DNA of 45,960 nt from Pseudorhodobacter sp. Lineage in GTDB: Bacteria > Pseudomonadota > Alphaproteobacteria > Rhodobacterales > Rhodobacteraceae. The notes beneath the pieces are model-generated. The model searched no databases. It had not been told where the DNA came from and worked only from the letters and a program-made list of their open reading frames with translations. This document shows positions 41,293 through 45,960 of the stretch, piece after piece (positions within the stretch are counted from its first letter, which is position 1; each line of letters opens with the position of its first letter). Made by a program: the position numbers and the translations under genes. The DNA lies in NCBI GenBank assembly GCA_029254215.1, contig JAQWYA010000238.1:1-45960 (forward strand). The letters are read 5' to 3'.

Positions 41293-44200
41293 ATGGGTCT
41301 TCGGTTTTTCTCTGACAAGAAGCGCCCGGTGCACCTTGGCCCCTATCCGCTGGAACGCCTGTCGCGGAGGTCCGATCTGCCCGATCTTTCGGCGGTGCCG
41401 GCCGCCCCGCATCTGCGGTTTGCACGCCCCGAAGCGCCGGAAAGCCTTGTCAATGCGATGGCAGACCATCAGGCCATGCTAGACGCGATCCGGGACGGGT
41501 TTGTGAACCGCCAGAAGGCCGGCATCCCCGATGATCTGACCGCCCGCGCCGAACATCTGAAGGCTTTTGGGTATTTCAGTGACGCATCTATGGTGGGGAT
41601 CTGCGCGCTGCCTAAGGCCGCCCTTCTGGACCAGCCGCACACCAACCCCGACATCGCCCGGCTGGCCCAAGACCTGCGGACCCGGCAGACGAAAACGCTG
41701 GCCTCGGGCATCGACATGATCATGGCCGATCTGAAAGACAGCATGAACGCGCCGCCCAAACCTTTGGAGGGGCACAGCCATGCCATTGTCTTTGTTTATG
41801 AGTTCCCCCGCGACCCGCGCCAGGACGAACCCGGAAGCGACTGGATCATGGGGGCGCAGGCCGAACGCGCTTGCCTTCTGGCCTCAGAAACCGCGACGGT
41901 GATTTCCAATTACATCCGACTTTTGGGCTATGACGCCCGCGCCAATTCCGGCAGTTGCGCGGATGTCGATCTGAATAGGCTTGCGGTGGCGGCCGGGCTG
42001 GCAACGGTGGAGCAGGGCAAGATCTGCGCGCCCTATATCGGCACGCGCTTTGGGTTGGCAGCGGTCACCTGCACCCTGCCTCTTGCGACCGATAAGCCGC
42101 TGGTTCCGATGGCAGAACAGCCTGCGTTTCGCACCAAAGGGCCGGCATGGTGGCTGGGCATGGGCTTTGCCAAATCGGCGCTGAACTCGGATCCGTTCAA
42201 GCATCGCGATTTTGCCGATGGGCCGCATCCGTTCGAAAAGCTGCGCCGCGTCGACAAACCCACAACCTATATCGACGAGCCGAATGTCGCCCGCGTTCCC
42301 AAGCGCACCGATATGTTCGCCCGCGCGCAGTTCGGAGATATGGGCAAGACCAATCAGAACGCCGCCAAAGGCGGCTATTACGCGCGCAAGGCGGCCCCTT
42401 CCTCGGCGCAACGCCGCGCGCTGGGGGCGTTCGTGCTGCTGCAAGACGGTCCCGCTGACCCGAATGGCCCCCGCCCGACCGATGCCGCCCGCAATGCCGC
42501 CAACCTCAAGGCCGCGACCTATTTTCTAGGGATCGACGCTTGCGGGCTGTCGCGCTGCCCCGACTGGGCCTGGTATTCGCACGACGCGGCGGGCGTGCGG
42601 ATAGACCCGCCGCATGAACAGGCGATCAGTATGATTGTCGATCAGGGCTATGAGACGATGGAAGGCGCCAGCGGCGACGACTGGATCTCTGTCGCGCAAT
42701 CCATGCGGGCCTATCTGCGGTTTTCCCTGCTGGGCGGCGTGATCGCCCGCCAGATCCGCAACCTTGGCTACAAAGCCAAGGCCCATAGCGTGATGGATGG
42801 CGAGGTTTTGCAGCCGCCCTTGCTGCTGCTGTCCGGTCTGGGGGAAGTCAGCCGGATCGGAGAGGTGATCCTCAACCCCTATCTTGGCCCTCGGCTCAAA
42901 TCTGGGGTCGTTACCACGGACATGCCGATGAGCCATGACAGGCCGATTGATTTCGGCCTGCAAAGCTTTTGCGAAAGCTGCAACAAATGCGCCCGCGAAT
43001 GCCCGTCCGGCGCGATCACCGCCGGGCCGAAGCTGATGTTCAACGGCTATGAGATCTGGAAATCCGACAGCCAGAAATGCACCACCTACCGCATCACGAC
43101 CCCCGGCGGCGCGATGTGTGGGCGCTGCATGAAAACCTGCCCCTGGAACCTAGAGGGCCTCTTTGCCGAAGCCCCCTTCCGCTGGGCCGCGATGAACATT
43201 CCCGCCGCGGCCCCGCTTTTGGCGCGGCTGGATGATGCGGTGGGCAAAGGCGGTCTGAACGAGGTCAAGCGCTGGTGGTGGGATCTGGCCTTGCAAGACG
43301 ACGGCAGCTACCGCCCCACCGACAAGCCGGTAAACCGCCGGGGGTTGCAAACCAGCCTCAAGCTCCGCCCCGAAGATCAGACCCTCGCCGTCTATCCCGC
43401 CCCCCTCGCCCCGCCGCCATGGCCCTACCCCTTTCCAATGGACCGCGAAGCCGGGATTGAGGCCTATCAGGCGATGATCACCGCCGAGGTTTACAAAGCG
43501 CGGCTGGCCGCTGGCGATGACAGCAAGATCCACCGCTACAAGGTGCCCGGCGATGCCCCCGTCTTGCAGCTCGTTGTCGCGGCGGTGGATCAGATGGCCC
43601 CCGGACTTGCCGCCTACACGCTGCGCAGCCCGGATGATAACGACCTGCCCGAATGGCAGGCAGGCGCGCATCTTGATATCGTGGTGGCCCCGGAATTCCT
43701 CCGCCAATATTCGCTTTACGGTGACCCCGCCGACCGAAAGACCTATCGCATCGGCGTCTTGCGCGAAGATCCGGGGCGCGGCGGATCACAAATGCTGCAC
43801 AGGATCTTCTCGGTCGGGCGCAAGGTTTTTGTCTCCAAGCCCATCAATCATTTTCCCTTGGTGGAAACGGCAGCCAAAAGCTACCTGATGGGCGGGGGGA
43901 TCGGGGTCACCCCGATGATCGCCTTTGCCCACCGGCTTCATGCGTTGGGCCGCCCGTTCGAGTTGCACTATTCGATCAAAAGCCGCCAGACTGCAGGCTT
44001 CCTGACGCATCTGGAGGCGACGCCCTGGCGGGACTGCGTGCAATATCACGTCTCGGACGAAGGTCAGCGCGCCGATCTGCCGCGCCTGCTGGCAGAAGCG
44101 ACGGCGCAGGATCACCTCTACACCTGCGGGCCGGATCGTTACATGACAAGCGTGGTGGAGGCCGCCTCCGCAGCGGGCCTGTCGGATGAGGCGATCCATC

Positions 44201-44508
44201 TGGAATATTTCAGCACCCCCGAGCAGCCAGATTATGTAAACCACCCCTTCACCCTGAAGCTCGCACAATCCGGTCGGCTGATCGAGGTCGCCGCCAACCA
44301 GACCGCCACTGACGCGCTCGCCCTTGCCGGTATTGCCGTCGATGTGAAATGCAGCGACGGGATTTGCGGCGTGTGTAAATGTGGGCTGCGTGCAGGCAAG
44401 GTTGAGCATCGGGATTTCGTCCTGTCTGCAAAGCAGCGCAAAAAGGCGATTATCCTGTGCCAAAGCCGCGCTGCTGAGGCCGGTGGCGTTCTGGAGATCG
44501 ACCTCTGA
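41293..44508 (+). CDS. rdhA: Self-sufficient reductive dehalogenase: corrinoid/4Fe-4S RdhA fused to flavin/2Fe-2S reductase
   Basis: A 1071-residue cytoplasmic protein (no Tat signal) from ATG 41293, with AAAAGGG upstream. Residues about 160-272 form a degenerate copy of the corrinoid-binding module (GSDWIMGAQAERACL, VISNYIRLLGY, DKPL) and 405-552 the active copy (GDDWISVAQSMRAYL, VIARQIRNLGY, DRPI). Two 4Fe-4S motifs follow: Cys560/563/566/570 and Cys596/609/612/616. After a linker comes a phthalate-dioxygenase-reductase-like part: FMN site RQYS (804-807), NAD(P)H site GGGIGVTPM (867-875), CGPDRYM, and a plant-type 2Fe-2S with Cys1020/1025/1028/1056. Tyr428 (WAWYSH) is a candidate catalytic tyrosine. 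By analogy to BhbA-type enzymes it removes halogen from aromatic acids or phenols using NAD(P)H, with no membrane partner. It is complete and in frame. Confidence 0.92.
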   Translation: MGLRFFSDKKRPVHLGPYPLERLSRRSDLPDLSAVPAAPHLRFARPEAPESLVNAMADHQAMLDAIRDGFVNRQKAGIPDDLTARAEHLKAFGYFSDASMVGICALPKAALLDQPHTNPDIARLAQDLRTRQTKTLASGIDMIMADLKDSMNAPPKPLEGHSHAIVFVYEFPRDPRQDEPGSDWIMGAQAERACLLASETATVISNYIRLLGYDARANSGSCADVDLNRLAVAAGLATVEQGKICAPYIGTRFGLAAVTCTLPLATDKPLVPMAEQPAFRTKGPAWWLGMGFAKSALNSDPFKHRDFADGPHPFEKLRRVDKPTTYIDEPNVARVPKRTDMFARAQFGDMGKTNQNAAKGGYYARKAAPSSAQRRALGAFVLLQDGPADPNGPRPTDAARNAANLKAATYFLGIDACGLSRCPDWAWYSHDAAGVRIDPPHEQAISMIVDQGYETMEGASGDDWISVAQSMRAYLRFSLLGGVIARQIRNLGYKAKAHSVMDGEVLQPPLLLLSGLGEVSRIGEVILNPYLGPRLKSGVVTTDMPMSHDRPIDFGLQSFCESCNKCARECPSGAITAGPKLMFNGYEIWKSDSQKCTTYRITTPGGAMCGRCMKTCPWNLEGLFAEAPFRWAAMNIPAAAPLLARLDDAVGKGGLNEVKRWWWDLALQDDGSYRPTDKPVNRRGLQTSLKLRPEDQTLAVYPAPLAPPPWPYPFPMDREAGIEAYQAMITAEVYKARLAAGDDSKIHRYKVPGDAPVLQLVVAAVDQMAPGLAAYTLRSPDDNDLPEWQAGAHLDIVVAPEFLRQYSLYGDPADRKTYRIGVLREDPGRGGSQMLHRIFSVGRKVFVSKPINHFPLVETAAKSYLMGGGIGVTPMIAFAHRLHALGRPFELHYSIKSRQTAGFLTHLEATPWRDCVQYHVSDEGQRADLPRLLAEATAQDHLYTCGPDRYMTSVVEAASAAGLSDEAIHLEYFSTPEQPDYVNHPFTLKLAQSGRLIEVAANQTATDALALAGIAVDVKCSDGICGVCKCGLRAGKVEHRDFVLSAKQRKKAIILCQSRAAEAGGVLEIDL

Positions 44509-44747
44509 CCGGGAAGGTTGTGCCCCGCGCGGATCGCGGCGCCGCGCAATGGCCGCCAGTCCCGTTCTGACGACCGGCGCTGGCACCCCCTCCCCCGGAA
44601 ACCCAAAGGCGCCCCCTACCCCGGCTTGCCCCCGTGCACGCCACCCAAAAACAAGCACGCCTAAATCCACAGCATTCTCGCCAACTTCGCCAAAACCAAC
44701 ACTTTTGCCTCTTGCTCCCCCGCCAACGCCCCTTTAAACGGATCAGC

Positions 44748-44837
44748 GGAGCGGTGGCCGAGTGGTCGAAGGCACACCCCTGCTAAGGGTGCAGGCGGGA
44801 AACCGTCTCGAGGGTTCGAATCCCTTCCGCTCCGCCA
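44748..44837 (+). tRNA. tRNA-Ser(GCU)
   Basis: A 90-base class II tRNA. Acceptor strands GGAGCGG (44748-44754) and CCGCTCC (44827-44833) pair fully, with discriminator G and an encoded CCA (44835-44837). The anticodon loop CTGCTAA gives GCT, flanked by the CACCC/GGGTG stem; the long variable arm and GGTTCGAATCC T-loop are present. It reads AGC and AGU. Confidence 0.96.
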
Positions 44838-44861
44838 GAAACCATTCGCTAACCCGACACG

Positions 44862-44885
44862 AGGTCCCTAACGGGACCTTTTTTC
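44862..44885 (+). terminator. Terminator after tRNA-Ser
   Basis: AGGTCCC (44862-44868) pairs with GGGACCT (44873-44879) around TAAC, followed by a run of Ts. It ends the tRNA transcript. Confidence 0.88.
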
Positions 44886-45228
44886 TTTTGGTTTCAAAGG
44901 CGTTTAGTCCAGAAGACCGCCCTGCGGAGACTGAAAGAATGCTCCGAATCGGTCTCTGAACGCCTTTTGTCTCTAACCGACCGCCCTAGTGCTTCAGAAG
45001 GGCGCTTTAACAATAGTGTTTAATTACAGAGCCTTGGCGTTTTTGACCGAGCGACCTTTTCGAAAGTGCAACCGACGGCGCAATTGATTACCAATCCGCA
45101 TGACGAGCGCCGGGCTGTCGATTTCTTTCGGTAAGCCTGTCATTCTCAGCAGTCAGCATCGATGTGTAATGAGCAAGCGACACGGTCATTGTGACCAATC
45201 AATACAGCTCCCGCGCCCTTAGCCAGAT
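44886..45228. other. AT-richer non-coding stretch downstream of tRNA-Ser
   Basis: No credible gene. GC content falls visibly compared with the rest of the window. It holds a 9-bp inverted repeat (AAAGGCGTT at 44896-44904 and AACGCCTTT at 44959-44967) and a 9-bp direct repeat GACCGCCCT at 44915 and 44979. These may belong to the end of an integrated element at the tRNA, but no second copy of the tRNA 3' end is present in the window. Confidence 0.45.
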
Positions 45229-45612
45229 TCAGTTGTCAAGCCAAACGAATGCCTGCCCAACAGTAAATTTGCTTTCCCCGACATACCCAACGCCATCCAC
45301 GACATATCCGCCAGTTCGCGATCCATATTCAAATATCACTCCATCTGCACCTAGCTGAGAAGCCAACCGAACAAGCTCTTGAGCTTGTCCCTGATAGTCG
45401 CCCACAAGCGCGTCAGGCCCGACTTGAATACGCGCTACAATCATGTGTGGCTGGCTTGGCGGAGTAGTTAGTCGTTGAACTTGATTTGGCGAAGTAGCGG
45501 GTCGCATTACACCATCAAAGCGAACGGTATCAGATGATATACTGCAACCACCAAGTGTTACCGCGAGCAAGAGACCATACCAAAAACCACTCTTTTCTGT
45601 CATAATTCCCAT
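45229..45612 (-). CDS. Hypothetical lipoprotein
   Basis: A 127-residue protein with a lipoprotein signal (WYGLLLAVTLGGC, lipid Cys23). ATG 45612 is chosen with AAGGAG about 12 bases upstream; ATG 45603 is an alternative. The mature part has a Pro/Thr/Gln stretch, then VARIQVGPDALVGDYQ and ELVRLASQLGADGVIFEYGS, a beta-alpha-beta pattern seen in small YbjQ-like or heavy-metal-binding folds, but I do not recognise it. Codon use is AT-rich compared with the chromosome to the left, which suggests foreign origin. Confidence 0.7.
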   Translation of the reverse strand: MGIMTEKSGFWYGLLLAVTLGGCSISSDTVRFDGVMRPATSPNQVQRLTTPPSQPHMIVARIQVGPDALVGDYQGQAQELVRLASQLGADGVIFEYGSRTGGYVVDGVGYVGESKFTVGQAFVWLDN

Positions 45613-45792
45613 AGAAAGGCTGATCTCCTTGAATACCGATTTATTGCTGGCATAATCAGCCATTAGGTGCAACGAGAAGCAACCAACTAAAGCAGGCTTT
45701 CTACTCGTCGCGTTGAATTTCGGATTTAGGCCTCTGGTCCATTCCGATAGTGAGGAGCTGCCTGCACCGACGGCAAGTCCGATCAAACCTCG

Positions 45793-45960
45793 TCAACTCG
45801 AGACTGCAAACACCACGCCTGCCTGATCCACCCACGGCAACGCGGCGCTCTCCGTCAGCTGCATCACGGTAATTGCCGCAACATCTCGACCGAACACCAG
45901 TCTTTTCAACACGTCCGGCGCCAAATAGGCCAACCGCAACTGGCGGCTCACATGGCGCTC
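45793..45960 (-). CDS. Serine-recombinase-family protein, 3' end only
   Basis: The last 55 codons of a gene that continues beyond the window. The reading frame VSRQLRLAYLAPDVLKRLVFG followed by ...LPWVDQAGVVFA resembles the C-terminal tail of recombinase-family proteins (large serine recombinases) common on alphaproteobacterial elements, which follow the pattern RLAYLAP-x-VLERL. The catalytic N-terminal domain is outside the window, so the call rests on the tail alone. A recombinase beside a tRNA gene fits an integrated element. Confidence 0.6.
   Translation of the reverse strand, partial: ERHVSRQLRLAYLAPDVLKRLVFGRDVAAITVMQLTESAALPWVDQAGVVFAVSS

Overview
The window is GC-rich, densely coding DNA with the gene content and intergenic motifs of an alphaproteobacterium of the Rhodobacterales (Rhodobacter/Roseobacter type). 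Pointers are the odhB-MAPEG start, a tripartite tricarboxylate (TTT) transporter under TctDE-type control, an AcuI-type reductase, and two copies of an intergenic element that I associate with this group. No rRNA or CRISPR array is visible. There is one tRNA gene, tRNA-Ser(GCU).

Layout. 1-8.8 kb is housekeeping and metabolic: the odhB end, an AT-richer orphan gene, a MAPEG protein, an NCS2 xanthine/uracil-type permease (TTG start), a minus-strand set of a DAO-type flavoenzyme, a 2Fe-2S protein and a formamidase-like hydrolase, gabD, a PAP2 membrane phosphatase, a peptidoglycan-binding secreted protein and a cold-shock protein. From 9.6 to 28 kb lies the most unusual block. It holds an ECF sigma factor coupled to a VWA protein, two exported caspase-like proteases, a Deg-like double-PDZ serine protease, a two-component system, a patatin-like lipoprotein, a chymotrypsin-fold protease zymogen, a CHAT protease coupled to a helical-repeat protein, and two paralogous small secreted proteins (one beside a caspase, one beside the CHAT gene). 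Nearly every non-regulatory product carries a signal peptide, a lipobox or an N-terminal anchor, so this looks like an envelope-located protease/lipase network under its own regulators.

28-35.8 kb is a TctDE-like two-component system with an extra periplasmic binding protein, divergent from a TctC-TctB-TctA transporter followed by AtuA-like and DUF4387 genes. 36-40.1 kb is a tightly overlapping minus-strand catabolic operon: flavin reductase, dihydropyrimidinase/hydantoinase, VOC protein, Asp/Glu (hydantoin) racemase and a DapA-like protein lacking the usual Tyr. 40.2-44.5 kb pairs acuI with a divergent 1071-residue self-sufficient reductive dehalogenase: a duplicated corrinoid-domain module, two 4Fe-4S clusters and a fused flavin/2Fe-2S reductase. 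tRNA-Ser at 44.75 kb is followed by AT-richer DNA, a small lipoprotein gene and the 3' end of a serine-recombinase-like gene, which looks like the edge of an integrated element.

All functional calls come from reading motifs in the translated sequence. No database search was run.
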